Shown: positions 52,065-61,109, numbered from the stretch's first letter. The stretch: DNA of 64,000 nt from Cohnella fermenti (GCF_004801405.1 NZ_SSOB01000025.1:55812-119811); one strand, 5' to 3'. Notes: generated by a model not told the origin, from the letters alone. Numbers and translations are program-made.

Positions 52065-52508
52065 ATGGCAGTCGTAAAAGCCAGGCAGCAGGATATTGAC
52101 ATGTTGGCGAGATTGCTTCGGGCCGAGGCGGAGACCGAAGGCGAGATGGGCATGCTTCTTGTTGGCAATGTCGGCATTAATCGAATAAGAGCGAATTGCT
52201 CCGATTTTAAAGACATTCGGACAATACCCGAGATGATCAATCAGCCTCACGCGTTCGAAGCGCTGCAGCACGGGATGTTCTATCAAAGCGCAAGAGACAG
52301 GGAACGCCGTCTGGCGCAACGGGCTGTGGATGGAGAGCGGAATTGGCCGGCCGAGTTCTCTCTGTGGTACTTCCGCCCGGGGTCGTTCGAGAATCCCGGC
52401 CCCTGTCCGCCAACCTGGTACAATCAGCCGCTTGTCGGACGATGGAAGAAGCACTGCTTTTACCAACCGACCGTGCAAGAATGCGAAAATGTATTTAATA
52501 CGTTCTAA
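52065..52508 (+). CDS. CwlJ-like spore cortex-lytic hydrolase
   Basis: This 147-residue SleB/CwlJ-family protein has DIDMLARLLRAEAETEGEMGMLLVGNVGINRI (catalytic Glu region, about 10-42) and ends WYFRPGSFENPGPCPPTWYNQPLVGRWKKHCFYQP. It has no signal peptide, as in CwlJ, which acts in the spore coat on cortex muramic-lactam. ATG 52065 has AAAGAGGTGA before it. No adjacent gerQ gene was found. Confidence 0.92.
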   Translation: MAVVKARQQDIDMLARLLRAEAETEGEMGMLLVGNVGINRIRANCSDFKDIRTIPEMINQPHAFEALQHGMFYQSARDRERRLAQRAVDGERNWPAEFSLWYFRPGSFENPGPCPPTWYNQPLVGRWKKHCFYQPTVQECENVFNTF

Positions 52509-52561
52509 ACCAATACGCTCCAAACCAGCGCAAGCACATCGGGTTCGCTCCCGTACGGCAA

Positions 52562-52613
52562 CAGAGCTGCTCTCACCAAGTCGGTTCGGACTTGGAGGGG
52601 GCAGCTCTTTCTC
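52562..52613 (+). terminator. Terminator after the CwlJ-like gene
   Basis: The arms GAGCTGC/GCAGCTC and CCAAGTC/GACTTGG form a long stem with loop GGTTCG, followed by TTTCTC. Confidence 0.75.
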
Positions 52614-52618
52614 ATTAA

Positions 52619-52647
52619 TTGAATTATGTTTCTTGGTGGGGTAAAAT
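52619..52647 (+). promoter_or_regulatory. Sigma-A promoter of the MgtC-like gene
   Basis: TTGAAT (52619-52624), 17 bases and TAAAAT (52642-52647), giving a leader of about 40 bases. Confidence 0.55.
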
Positions 52648-52693
52648 ATCAAATTAAGCGCTTACAGGATCTGGGGAAAGGAAGAAAACAAAA

Positions 52694-53356
52694 ATGGAGT
52701 TTGAATACTTATTGCAAGTGGTGGTAGCCGGTGTATGTGGACTGCTCATTGGATATGAACGACGGAATCGAATGAAGGAAGCGGGCATTAGAACTCATTT
52801 GGTTGTGGCAATGGGCGCATCATTGATGATGATTATTTCGAAATATGGGTTCCATGACGAACTTGGCAAAAGCGGCATTGCCCTCGACCCCTCGCGGATT
52901 GCGGCTCAGGTGGTGAGCGGTGTTGGCTTTTTGGGTGCCGGCATGATATTCATGCAGCGTCATACGATTAAAGGATTGACGACAGCGGCAGGAATTTGGG
53001 CAACTGCAGGAATCGGGATGGCTATTGGATCGGGTTTGTATGTATTGGGGATTGGCGTTGCGATTCTTATTTTTGTGGCACAGCTAGTGTTGCATGGTCG
53101 TTTTTCTTGGCTTGCTTCCCCGAAGACGGAGCAGTTAACGATTCGAATGAGCGATGAGACAGGTGCATTGGAGAATATTCAGAAGATTTTAAAAGATAAA
53201 GGCATTATGATAATCAATTTTCATTCCGAGAGAATAAAAGAGGAAGCCGAGATTGCCATCCATTTTACAATAAAATTGCCTGCCGCTTTTGAAATTAATC
53301 AACTTCTATCCTTGAGTCAAGATTCTCCGTTTATTACTGTTATTGAGTTTCAATAA
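52694..53356 (+). CDS. MgtC/SapB family membrane protein
   Basis: This 220-residue protein has four to five N-terminal helices (about 5-140) with the family motifs CGLLIGYERRNRMKEAGIRTHLVV and QVVSGVGFLGAGMIFMQRHTIKGLTTAAGIWATAGIGMAIGSG. A C-terminal ACT-like cytosolic domain follows (about 145-220). MgtC proteins adapt cells to low magnesium or regulate the ATP synthase; the exact role here is not known. The base composition is clearly more AT-rich than most neighbours, which suggests a different origin. Confidence 0.92.
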   Translation: MEFEYLLQVVVAGVCGLLIGYERRNRMKEAGIRTHLVVAMGASLMMIISKYGFHDELGKSGIALDPSRIAAQVVSGVGFLGAGMIFMQRHTIKGLTTAAGIWATAGIGMAIGSGLYVLGIGVAILIFVAQLVLHGRFSWLASPKTEQLTIRMSDETGALENIQKILKDKGIMIINFHSERIKEEAEIAIHFTIKLPAAFEINQLLSLSQDSPFITVIEFQ

Positions 53357-53406
53357 TCCCTTATATTAGGTATGATGATAGAAACTAAAATCGCAGGAGG
53401 CTATCC

Positions 53407-53985
53407 ATGAATCCCAAATTTACGCATACGCAATACCTGATCAGAAAACAAATTTTGTCGCTCGTGGGAGCAAAGATCGATATTTTCGACACCAGCGGAC
53501 AACCGGTATTATTTTCGCAAATGAAGGCGTTTAAGCTAAAAGAAGATATTCGATTGTTCTCCAACGATACGATGCAGGATGAGCTCATCTCCATTCAGGC
53601 GCGCAGCATCATCGATTTCTCCGCTACCTATGACGTCGTCGATTCCGTCTCCGGAGAAAAGCTCGGCTCGCTTCGCCGCAAAGGCATGAAGTCGATGCTG
53701 AAGGACGAGTGGGTGATCATCGATTCCAACGAGACAGAGGTTGGACTTATTAAGGAAGACAGTCCGTTCATGGCGTTGCTTAGAAGGTTCTTGACCAACT
53801 TGATTCCGCAAAAGTTCCATGTAGAGATGGGAGGAGAGCGGGTTGCGCTGTTTAAGCAGGACTTTAATCCGTTTGTCGGCAAGCTGAAGTTGGACTTCTC
53901 GCTCGATAAGGGGAATCGGTTGGACCGCCGGTTAGGGCTGGCTGCAGCGGTGCTGCTGGTTGTCATCGAAGGGCAACAAGGATAG
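53407..53985 (+). CDS. LURP-one-related (YxjI-like) protein
   Basis: This 192-residue protein has the LURP-one/tubby-like beta-barrel pattern: YLIRKQILSLVGAKIDIFDTSGQPVLFSQMKAFKLKEDIRLF, then YDVVDSVSGEKLGSLRRKGMKSMLKDEWVIID, and a C-terminal hydrophobic helix (LGLAAAVLLVVIEGQ). The site CAGGAGG precedes the ATG. The stop abuts the next ATG. The function of bacterial members is unknown. Confidence 0.82.
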   Translation: MNPKFTHTQYLIRKQILSLVGAKIDIFDTSGQPVLFSQMKAFKLKEDIRLFSNDTMQDELISIQARSIIDFSATYDVVDSVSGEKLGSLRRKGMKSMLKDEWVIIDSNETEVGLIKEDSPFMALLRRFLTNLIPQKFHVEMGGERVALFKQDFNPFVGKLKLDFSLDKGNRLDRRLGLAAAVLLVVIEGQQG

Positions 53986-55194
53986 ATGAGCGAACATCGC
54001 TTGACCAAGAAGCAGGCACGAAGATTCCTTCTGTTAAAGCAAGGGCTGCTTGGAGCGTACAAGTTCAACGGCAAGGAAGGCATCTGCGAGTATGTGAGCC
54101 AAGCCGGCTGCATCCAATTCGATCCGATCGACGTGTGCGGCAAGAACGCCGAGCTTGTGCTGCAATCAAGAGTAGCGGGATTTACGAAGGAGATGCTTGG
54201 GGAGCTTCTATATGAAGATCGCAAGCTGGTCGATTATTTCGACAAGCAGCTCGCCATCATCTCTATCGAGGATTGGAAGTATTTCGAGAGAACGCGCGAG
54301 CGGCACCGGCTCCATGGCAGAAGCCGAGACAAGGTCGATGCGGTGGAGGGCGAGGTCAAGCGGTTCATACGGGAGAAGGGAGCCGCTTGTTCCAAGGATG
54401 TCCCGCTGAAGGAAACGGTAGACTGGTCTTGGAATCCGACGACGTTATCCCGAGCGGTGCTGGAGACGCTTTACTTCCGCGGGGATTTGATCGTTCACCA
54501 CAAAAAAAGCACTATCAAATACTACGCTTTGGCGGAGGATCATATCAGCTCTGCCATTCTACTTGCCGAGGACCCGAATAAGTCGGATGCGGACTTTATG
54601 AAGTGGATGGTGCTGCGCCGTATTCGGTCGGTCGGGATGCTGTGGAACAAGCCGTCCGACGCCTGGCTCGGCATCGATCCGATGAAGGCGCAAGCTCGCA
54701 AGGATGCATTCGCTGCGCTGCTCGCGGAGAAGGCGATCGTCGCGTGTTCCGTTGAAGGAATAGCAGATCCGCTCTATATTGCCCTCGAGGATGAGGAGCT
54801 TCTGCTTGCTGTATTGTCTGCGAAGACCGAGTACGAACGCCGTGTAGAATTTCTCGCTCCGCTCGACAACTTCCTCTGGGATCGCAAGCTGATCAAGGCG
54901 CTATTCGATTACGATTATAAATGGGAGATTTACACCCCGGTCGCCGAGCGAAAATACGGGTACTACGTGCTTCCGGTATTGTACGGAGAAGAGCTCATCG
55001 GACGAATCGAGTTGGTTGCGGACAAGAAGACGAACCGGTTCAACTTGGTTCGTTACTGGCCGGAGATCGGGGTAGAGCCGGACACAGCGTTCCGCCGGAT
55101 GCTGGGCGAGCGGATCGAACGGTTCGCGGCTTTTAACGGGTGTACGACGGAACCGGGGAGAGGGCTGCTCACTTTTGGTCCAGAATTTGTTTGA
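53986..55194 (+). CDS. YcaQ/AlkX-like winged-helix DNA glycosylase family protein (HTH_42)
   Basis: This 402-residue protein starts RLTKKQARRFLLLKQGLLG and contains YVSQAGCIQFDPIDVCGKNAELVLQSRVAGFTKEML and LDNFLWDRKLIKALFDYDYKWEIYTPVAERKYGYYVLPVLYGEELIGRIELVADKK. This is the winged-helix family that includes YcaQ, which unhooks interstrand DNA cross-links. The Q-x-D-type motif (IQFDPIDV, about 43-50) is where YcaQ has its catalytic QxQ or QxD. It starts directly after the stop of the previous gene. Confidence 0.87.
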   Translation: MSEHRLTKKQARRFLLLKQGLLGAYKFNGKEGICEYVSQAGCIQFDPIDVCGKNAELVLQSRVAGFTKEMLGELLYEDRKLVDYFDKQLAIISIEDWKYFERTRERHRLHGRSRDKVDAVEGEVKRFIREKGAACSKDVPLKETVDWSWNPTTLSRAVLETLYFRGDLIVHHKKSTIKYYALAEDHISSAILLAEDPNKSDADFMKWMVLRRIRSVGMLWNKPSDAWLGIDPMKAQARKDAFAALLAEKAIVACSVEGIADPLYIALEDEELLLAVLSAKTEYERRVEFLAPLDNFLWDRKLIKALFDYDYKWEIYTPVAERKYGYYVLPVLYGEELIGRIELVADKKTNRFNLVRYWPEIGVEPDTAFRRMLGERIERFAAFNGCTTEPGRGLLTFGPEFV

Positions 55195-55264
55195 GCTCCG
55201 CGATCTCCTCCGGCGTCAAAGGGGAGAACAGCGCAGCCATTCCGTTCGTCGGTGTGACCGCTAC
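55169..55264 (-). pseudogene. C-terminal fragment of an unknown protein
   Basis: The minus strand reads TNGMAALFSPLTPEEIAELKQILDQK and a stop, a typical amphipathic protein end. A stop at about 55265 cuts the frame off upstream. No family was recognised. It overlaps the 3' end of the YcaQ-like gene, and the rest of the gap to 55430 shows nothing clear. Confidence 0.3.
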
Positions 55265-55430
55265 CTATGGCGCATCGGACGATTCCGATCCGTACCCCGT
55301 CGTTCCTTCCCCGACGAGATCGCAATATGTGCGTTTTGCCTCCGTCATATGTCTCGTCCGACATTTGATTATGGATCATAAGCTGAGGGGGTACAAAATC
55401 ATTCCATGAGGATAAGGGAGTGCACCGAGA

Positions 55431-55856
55431 ATGACGGTTCTTGCTAAGAAAAGGGGTCAGAAAAGGCGTCATCCCGTTGTTCGAGCCTGTGCAGTCCCTT
55501 CGAGTCGGATCACGCTAACGATTCGCCAGATCCAAGAGCAGATCCTCACCCTCTCGCAAGCCCAGCTTCAATTCCAAGCTCAAGTGCAGTCGCAATTGCA
55601 AGAGCAATCCCAAGCCCAGCTCCAATTCCAGCTACAGGTTCAAGCGCAGTTGCAGCAACAAGCCGAAGCCCAGCTTCAGGCTCAGCGACAATTCGAAGCC
55701 CAAGCGCAGGCCCAAGCCCAGTTTGCCATCCAGGCCCAGCACCAATGGAATTTACAAATGCAATCTGTAGTGCAAAGACAAAACGAGAAGATCATTCTGA
55801 ACGTCGGCAATATGCCGCCGCCACCGCCGCCTTGGGAGGACGGAGCACCGGCGTAA
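55431..55856 (+). CDS. Glutamine-rich repeat protein
   Basis: This 141-residue protein has a basic head (about 1-30). A Gln-rich body (about 33-118) has Gln at nearly every second position and two 18-residue repeats beginning SQAQLQFQ (42-59 and 60-77), then further QAQ units. It ends with a PPPPPPWEDGAPA tail. ATG 55431 has AAGGGAGTG, and a strong terminator follows, so it is expressed as a unit. It has no signal peptide or membrane helix. I do not recognise a family; a spore-coat or structural role would be a guess. Confidence 0.7.
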   Translation: MTVLAKKRGQKRRHPVVRACAVPSSRITLTIRQIQEQILTLSQAQLQFQAQVQSQLQEQSQAQLQFQLQVQAQLQQQAEAQLQAQRQFEAQAQAQAQFAIQAQHQWNLQMQSVVQRQNEKIILNVGNMPPPPPPWEDGAPA

Positions 55857-55864
55857 GGGAAATA

Positions 55865-55910
55865 AGATAAGCCCGGGAGCTCTGGCTCTCGGGCTTATTA
55901 AAATTTTTTC
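55865..55910 (+). terminator. Strong terminator after the Gln-rich gene
   Basis: The arms ATAAGCCCGGGAGC and GCTCTCGGGCTTAT (one G-U pair, 4-base loop) are followed by a T-rich run TTTTTT. Confidence 0.88.
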
Positions 55911-55992
55911 AACATGAACGATAAATACATATTCAGTACATATTCGTTCGATAAGATGCTCCTGTAGAAGTAGAAGGGAGAGGCATTTATCC

Positions 55993-56187
55993 ATGGAGAA
56001 CGAATCTGTTTGGCAATTGTTTATTGGATCTCTTAGTGTGTACTTCGCTTTATCTATCAACCACAAGATTCAAGAGTCAGCATCCGTATTTGATCAAGAA
56101 AGTAAAGCTCTTCCGGAAATTAAAAGTAAAAAACTTGACTGGAGCATGTTCGCCGCATCGCTTGCAGCAGGAAAGGCACATGAGTGA
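55993..56187 (+). CDS. Small hypothetical protein
   Basis: This 64-residue protein has one hydrophobic segment near the start (about 6-22, SVWQLFIGSLSVYFALSI) and a soluble Lys/Glu/Ser-rich end. GGGAGAGG lies 9 bases before the ATG and a terminator follows at 56249, so it is probably a real gene. No family was recognised. Confidence 0.5.
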   Translation: MENESVWQLFIGSLSVYFALSINHKIQESASVFDQESKALPEIKSKKLDWSMFAASLAAGKAHE

Positions 56188-56248
56188 TGGCACAGTTTCA
56201 GATTAGGGAAAAACAAAAACAGCTCTATTAAGTGGCAATATTGGTTAA

Positions 56249-56280
56249 AGTCCGCGATTGCGCGGGCTTTTTATTTTTTC
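56249..56280 (+). terminator. Terminator after the small gene
   Basis: A short stem (GTCCGCG/CGCGGGC with one G-U pair) with loop ATTG is followed by TTTTTATTTTTTC. Confidence 0.7.
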
Positions 56281-56332
56281 AGCTTCAAGGCAGTTGAACT
56301 CAAGTGAAATAATAATATCTTGCGCAGTATTT

Positions 56333-56367
56333 TAATATCTGTTATATATGTAATATAACAGATATTA
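56333..56367. promoter_or_regulatory. Perfect 15-bp inverted repeat upstream of the GntR gene
   Basis: The arms TAATATCTGTTATAT and ATATAACAGATATTA are separated by 5 bases. They lie 75 bases before the GntR start in an AT-rich gap without a T-run. It is a likely operator for the YtrA-type regulator. Apart from this element, 56188-56442 holds only the terminator at 56249. Confidence 0.65.
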
Positions 56368-56442
56368 ATCCCGAAGCGGTAATGTGTTTTTTTCTTAGCT
56401 GCTGCGATGGTGCTAAACGCGGATACATAAGGAGGGATATTC

Positions 56443-56844
56443 TTGTTCATAGAGCTCGATCTGCAATCGGAAACCCCACTTTACACGCAGCTAATCGATC
56501 AATTGATCGAAGGGATTGCTTCTGGTGAGTTGAAGCCGGGGGAGCCGCTTCCATCGGTTCGGAGCTTGGCGGAGGATTTGGGGATCAATCTTCACACCGT
56601 CAACAAATCCTACAATTTACTTAAGCAGGAGGGTTTTCTTCAAGTACACCGGAAAAAGGGCGTTATCGTTCAGCCCGACGGGATGCCCGGCGTGACTCAG
56701 GAGTTCGAGGAGAAGCTTCGCCGGACACTACGGTCTCTTGCGGCCGAAACAGCGGTGCGAGGCATGACGGAAGAGGCATTCGTACAGCAGAGCAGGTCGA
56801 TATACCGGGATATCCTGACAAATCGGGGAGGGGAACAGCGTTGA
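56443..56844 (+). CDS. GntR family regulator, YtrA subfamily
   Basis: This 133-residue protein has the winged helix SETPLYTQLIDQLIEGIASGELKPGEPLPSVRSLAEDLGINLHTVNKSYNLLKQEGFLQVHRKKG (about 8-72) and a short C-terminal helix. TTG 56443 is preceded by AAGGAGGGA. It overlaps the next membrane gene by 4 bases, the usual arrangement of a YtrA-like repressor with a DUF1648 protein. Confidence 0.9.
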   Translation: MFIELDLQSETPLYTQLIDQLIEGIASGELKPGEPLPSVRSLAEDLGINLHTVNKSYNLLKQEGFLQVHRKKGVIVQPDGMPGVTQEFEEKLRRTLRSLAAETAVRGMTEEAFVQQSRSIYRDILTNRGGEQR

Positions 56845-57611
56845 CTGTATTGGAGACAATCATGATATCCGATTTTTATTTGTTTATCGCGTCGATGATC
56901 AGTATCCCGGCTTATATTGGATTGCGAACGCTGCTGTTCGGCGTTGCACTGCCTGCGGAAGCCCTGCAGGATACGGCCGTACGAAGCATTCGCCGAAATT
57001 ACGTTCTGCTCACCGGCGGGTTTGCGCTTGCCATTGGTGCAGCTTGCTTTTTAGTGACGCGTCATCAAACGACAGGGTGGAGTATCCTGGGGTGGATGAT
57101 GTCTATCTTGCTTTTAATAACCGTGTCGATCTTCGCTATTCGCATCAGCCGGAGGTCCGCGCAACGCTTGAAGGCGGCCAGAGGCTGGCAGGTCGCCGTA
57201 CAGACGAAGCGCGCAGCAAGCCTCGTGACCGGCCGAACGCATGGTTCGGCGCTGAGCTCTTGGTGGTATTCGGCGCATGTCGCCGTGATGGCGCTATGCA
57301 TCTTCTTCGTCGTTATTGGATGGAACGCGATTCCGCAGGCAATCGCGCCCCATATGGGACCAAACGGATTACCGGATCATTACATTCACAAATCCGTACG
57401 GACTGTGTTCATGATGAACATCGTGCAGGCGCTGACGATCCCTTTTTTCATCGGCTATCATCTAATGATCAGCCATGCCAGGACTTCTCTGGACCCCCAG
57501 GACCGGGAGGTTTCGTTACGGCAAAAGTTGAAGCTCAATGGGGATGATCGATACGGCGACACCGCTCGATTCTCTGGATGCATCGAAGATGGCCGGACTC
57601 TATTATCCTAG
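56841..57611 (+). pseudogene. DUF1648-type membrane protein, 3' end replaced by deletion
   Basis: The frame starts TTG at 56841 and codes about seven helices, with the DUF1648-like block VVIGWNAIPQAIAPHMGPNGLPDHYIHKSVRTVFMMNIVQ (about 158-197). After SLDPQDREVSLRQKLKLN (about 232) the sequence switches to a fragment of a serine hydrolase gene read in the wrong frame, and stops at 57611. The native last helices are missing. The truncated protein may still be made but is unlikely to be complete. Confidence 0.7.
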
Positions 57612-58925
57612 CTACACAGGGCAACTTCCCAACCAGACGGTCAACGTGATCGGTACGGGAGGCATTTATTCCACAGCGGAAGATTTGGTTCGATTCTCGC
57701 AAATTTTCACGGGCGAAGCGAAAGAAATCTTATCCGGCAACTCGGTGCAGGCCATGGCGCAAGACGAGTACAAGACGTCTTTGTGGCCGGACGATGCGGA
57801 CAACTCGATTGGATACGGTCTCGGCTGGGATAGCGTTAATCTGTATCCCTTCAGCGAATATGGGATAAAGGCGTTGACAAAGGAGGGGACACGCTTCTCT
57901 ATGGCTCGTCGCTCGTTGTGCTTCCCGAGCAGGGCATGGCAGCATCTGTCGTCACTTCCGACGGGAATAGCACGAACGACCAGCTTCTGGTGAACGAAAT
58001 CCTGCTTCAGGCGTTGAAGGAGAAAGGGATCATTGACGAGTTCAAGCCTGAGAAGTCGTACGGCATTGCGGTAAAGGCCGATATGCCGAAGTCCATGCTG
58101 CAGTATTCGGGAATCTATGGCGCGTCCGGTGCAACGATAACTATCGATATTACGGAAGATGGCGTAATGTCCGTCGCTTCGGAACCGTCGCCTAATAATC
58201 CGACCCAGATCTACGAGTATTCGGATGACGGCACGTTCCGAAGTACAGATGGGAATACGATGAACAGCTTCGTGAAGGAGGAGAACGGGCGCACCTACTT
58301 ATGGACTCGTCAATACGCTTCGTTGCCGGGCCTTGGGCAGACAGCTATGTCCATGTACAACGCTGAGAAGCTCCAGCCACAGGATCTGCCGAAAAAGACA
58401 ATAGAGGCATGGAATGAGCGCGACGGGAAGAACTATTATCTGCTGAACGAGAAGTATACATCGCTCGTTTATTTGGTAGGACCGTCCAAACAATTGCCAG
58501 GGTACGTGTTGGATAAGCGAATAACGAGCCCGAATACGGCCATCTCCGAATTGCAAATTCCGGGTACAAGCGGGCGGGATCTCTCTGGTTATTCGTTCTT
58601 TACGCAGAACGGCATTGAGTACCTGAAATCAGGGGCAAGTGTCTTAGTGAGCGAAGAGGCCGTGAAGCCTCTCAACGTCGCCAACAAGTCAATCATTACG
58701 ATTCCGTCGAGCGGTTATGCCGAGTGGTATACGGTAGGGAATGAAGACGGGGGCAAGACCATTAAGGTGAGCATGTCCTCGAACGCCTCCTTTGCCGTTT
58801 ATAATAAGGAGGGAGCATGCATTTACTTCAGTGTCATCGGAGAAAAGGAGCCGATCACGCTGCCCGAGGGAGGAACCATTGTTTTCGCCGGGGATGCCGG
58901 AACTAAGTTCGAGATTTCTGCGTAG
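57538..58925 (+). pseudogene. Serine hydrolase (beta-lactamase family), truncated and frameshifted
   Basis: The reading begins in the middle of a class C beta-lactamase-like domain (LDSLDASKMAGLYYPSYTG, YSTAEDLVRFSQIF, GYGLGWDSVNLYPF). The catalytic SxxK and YxN half is missing. Near 57885 one G is lost: the frame shifts from ALTKEG to GDTLLYGSSLVVLPEQGMAASVV, after which about 330 codons of the C-terminal beta-rich domain are intact to 58925. The 5' end joins the DUF1648 gene at about 57535. It is inactive. Confidence 0.85.
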
Positions 58926-58942
58926 TAAAGTCTGCGTGTTCG

Positions 58943-59368
58943 TTACTCTCCGTCTTGAACAAATTTCTCGATGCGTGCTTTGATCGAGTCGCGAACATTC
59001 CGGAACTGCGCCATAATCTCGTCTGCGGTACCGGTTGCTTTCGCTGGATCGTCGAAGCCCCAATGCCATTTGATGACGTTCTTGTTCGAGATGACGGGGC
59101 AATGCTCGTCGGCATGTCCACACAGCGTAATAACGTACGTAGCGCGGTCCAACAACTCTGAATCGATGACATTGGAACTGTTGCCGCTGATATCAACGCC
59201 GGCTTCTTTCATGACCTGAACGGCGCGAGGATTAAGACCATGCGCCTCGAGACCCGCACTCTTCACTTCATACTTTTCTCCGCCAAGCGAGCTTAGGAAT
59301 CCATCCGCAATCTGGCTGCGACAAGAATTCCCCGTACACAGGAAGTAAACAAGTGGTTTGTTGCTCAT
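58943..59368 (-). CDS. arsC: Arsenate reductase, thioredoxin-linked
   Basis: This 141-residue enzyme reduces arsenate to arsenite. It has the low-molecular-weight phosphatase-type loop LCTGNSCRS with Cys11 and Cys16, and the redox pair Cys83 and Cys90 in TLCGHADEHCP. These are the hallmarks of the thioredoxin-dependent class (as S. aureus pI258 ArsC). It lies 39 bases after the arsenite pump gene in an arsR-arsB-arsC operon on the minus strand. Confidence 0.96.
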   Translation of the reverse strand: MSNKPLVYFLCTGNSCRSQIADGFLSSLGGEKYEVKSAGLEAHGLNPRAVQVMKEAGVDISGNSSNVIDSELLDRATYVITLCGHADEHCPVISNKNVIKWHWGFDDPAKATGTADEIMAQFRNVRDSIKARIEKFVQDGE

Positions 59369-59407
59369 TTGAATGTCCCCTTTAGGTGGAAGTGTGTTAG
59401 ATCCGTA

Positions 59408-60700
59408 TTAACCAACGACTTTAAGCCAGAGGAATAGACCGACAAGGGTAATGAAGAGGACTGGAACCGTCAATACGATGCCGGTTTTGAAATAAGATCC
59501 CCATGAAATCTTAACACCTTTGCTGGAGAGAACATGAAGCCAAAGCAACGTAGCGAGCGAGCCGATCGGCGTGATCTTCGGTCCTAAGTCGGAGCCAATC
59601 ACATTCGCATAAATCAGGGCTTCTCGGATGATGCCTGTTGGGTTCGTATCCTGAATAGCCAAGGCATCAATCATCACAGTAGGCATGTTGTTCATGATGG
59701 AGGAGAGGATGGCTGCGATAAAGCCCGTTCCAATGGTTGCAACGAACAGCCCTTGATCTCCTACCCACTTGAAGACTTCTCCCAGTTCATCCGTAAGACC
59801 GACATTTCGAAGGCCATAAACAACGACATACATCCCGATGGAGAAGACAACAACGGCCCATGGAGCGCCTTTGGCCAGCTTCCAGGTATGGATCTCGCGG
59901 CTTTGCCTTGCAAGTAGTAGGAAGAAGATGGCTGCGACGCCGGCGATGATGGAGACGGGAACGTTAATGAATTCACTCGTCAAATAAGCGACGAGGAGAA
60001 CGGCCAAAATCACCCAAGAAATCTTAAACAGTCTAACGTCTTTAATCGCGTCGGCTGGCTTCTTTAACTGAGCCAGATCGTATTTCTTAGGGATGCTCCG
60101 ACGGTAGAATAAGAAGAGGACCAACAAGCTGGCAGCAATGGCGAAGATGGTGGGTACAATCATTCGGCTTGCATATTCCACAAACCCGATGCCGAAGAAG
60201 TCCGAGGATACGATGTTTACCAGGTTGCTCACGACAAGCGGCAAGGATGCGGTATCCGAGATAAAACCGCTGGCCATGATAAAAGGCAGGATCATGCGTT
60301 CATCGAATTTCAGCGCTCGTACCATCGCCAGAACGATTGGTGTCAGTATTAGGGCGGCTCCATCGTTCGCAAAGAAAGCGGCGACTGCGGCACCCAGCAA
60401 GATAACATAGACGAACATGAGGTTGCCATTCCCCTTGGCAAACCGGGCCATATGGAGCGCCGCCCATTCAAAGAATCCAATCTCATCGAGGATGAGGGAG
60501 ATCAATATGACAGCCACGAAGGCGAGGGTAGCGTTCCAAACGATCTGTGTGACATCCCAGACGTCTTGGAAGTTAACGACTCCGCAAATCAAAGCAATAA
60601 TGGCCCCTCCACAAGCAGACCAGCCGATGTTCAAGCCTTTCGGTTGCCAGATGACAAAGACAAGAGTGACGAAAAAAATGACAGAAGCCAGGGCTAACAT
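59408..60700 (-). CDS. arsB: Arsenite efflux pump
   Basis: This 430-residue membrane protein has about twelve helices of the ArsB/NhaD superfamily. It shows GLNIGWSACGGAIIALICGVV, FFANDGAALILTPIVLAMV, NNMPTVMIDALAI and a conserved ANVIGSDLGPKITPIGSLATLLWLHVL near the end. It expels arsenite, alone or with an ArsA ATPase that is absent here. It follows the ArsR gene by 12 bases. Confidence 0.95.
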   Translation of the reverse strand: MLALASVIFFVTLVFVIWQPKGLNIGWSACGGAIIALICGVVNFQDVWDVTQIVWNATLAFVAVILISLILDEIGFFEWAALHMARFAKGNGNLMFVYVILLGAAVAAFFANDGAALILTPIVLAMVRALKFDERMILPFIMASGFISDTASLPLVVSNLVNIVSSDFFGIGFVEYASRMIVPTIFAIAASLLVLFLFYRRSIPKKYDLAQLKKPADAIKDVRLFKISWVILAVLLVAYLTSEFINVPVSIIAGVAAIFFLLLARQSREIHTWKLAKGAPWAVVVFSIGMYVVVYGLRNVGLTDELGEVFKWVGDQGLFVATIGTGFIAAILSSIMNNMPTVMIDALAIQDTNPTGIIREALIYANVIGSDLGPKITPIGSLATLLWLHVLSSKGVKISWGSYFKTGIVLTVPVLFITLVGLFLWLKVVG

Positions 60701-60712
60701 AGAACCTCCCGA

Positions 60713-61039
60713 TTAGCAGCAACTATTGGGGTTGTGGGCATTGATTTTCTCCTTCATTGAAGGAAGTTGATTAAGAATCTCATTTAAATACGGTTTACCG
60801 TCCTTATTCAGTGAATAATAGATCCACTGGCTGCGGCGCGTCTCGTTTACGATGCCGCCGGTCTTAAGCTTCTTAAGATGTTGGCTAATGTTCGGTTGTG
60901 TCGTCTCGAGAATGTCCACGATATCACATACGCACATCTCCCGTTCCTTGAGAAGGGCGACGATCGTAAGGCGAGTTTTATCGGACAGCAACTTTAACGT
61001 TTCTGCCATGGAAACAATGGACTCTTGCGTTTCAACCAT
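60713..61039 (-). CDS. arsR: ArsR family arsenic-responsive repressor
   Basis: This 108-residue winged helix has the metalloid site CVCD (REMCVCDIVDILETTQPNISQHLKKLK, about 34-60) and ends with a Cys pair. ATG 61039 has GGAGAGGAG before it; a GTG three codons upstream is possible. It is the first gene of the ars operon and binds the symmetric promoter element at 61081-61109; arsenite releases it. Confidence 0.94.
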   Translation of the reverse strand: MVETQESIVSMAETLKLLSDKTRLTIVALLKEREMCVCDIVDILETTQPNISQHLKKLKTGGIVNETRRSQWIYYSLNKDGKPYLNEILNQLPSMKEKINAHNPNSCC

Positions 61040-61080
61040 TCTCTGCACTCCTCTCCGTAGCAGCTGGACTAAATAAGGTC

Positions 61081-61109
61081 ATTATATAATCGAACAATTA
61101 TATTATCAA
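61081..61109 (-). promoter_or_regulatory. ars promoter with ArsR operator
   Basis: On the minus strand: TTGATA (61109-61104), 17 bases and TATAAT (61086-61081). The inverted repeat ATTATA...TATAAT around CGAACA fills the spacer, an ArsR-type operator. Confidence 0.8.
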
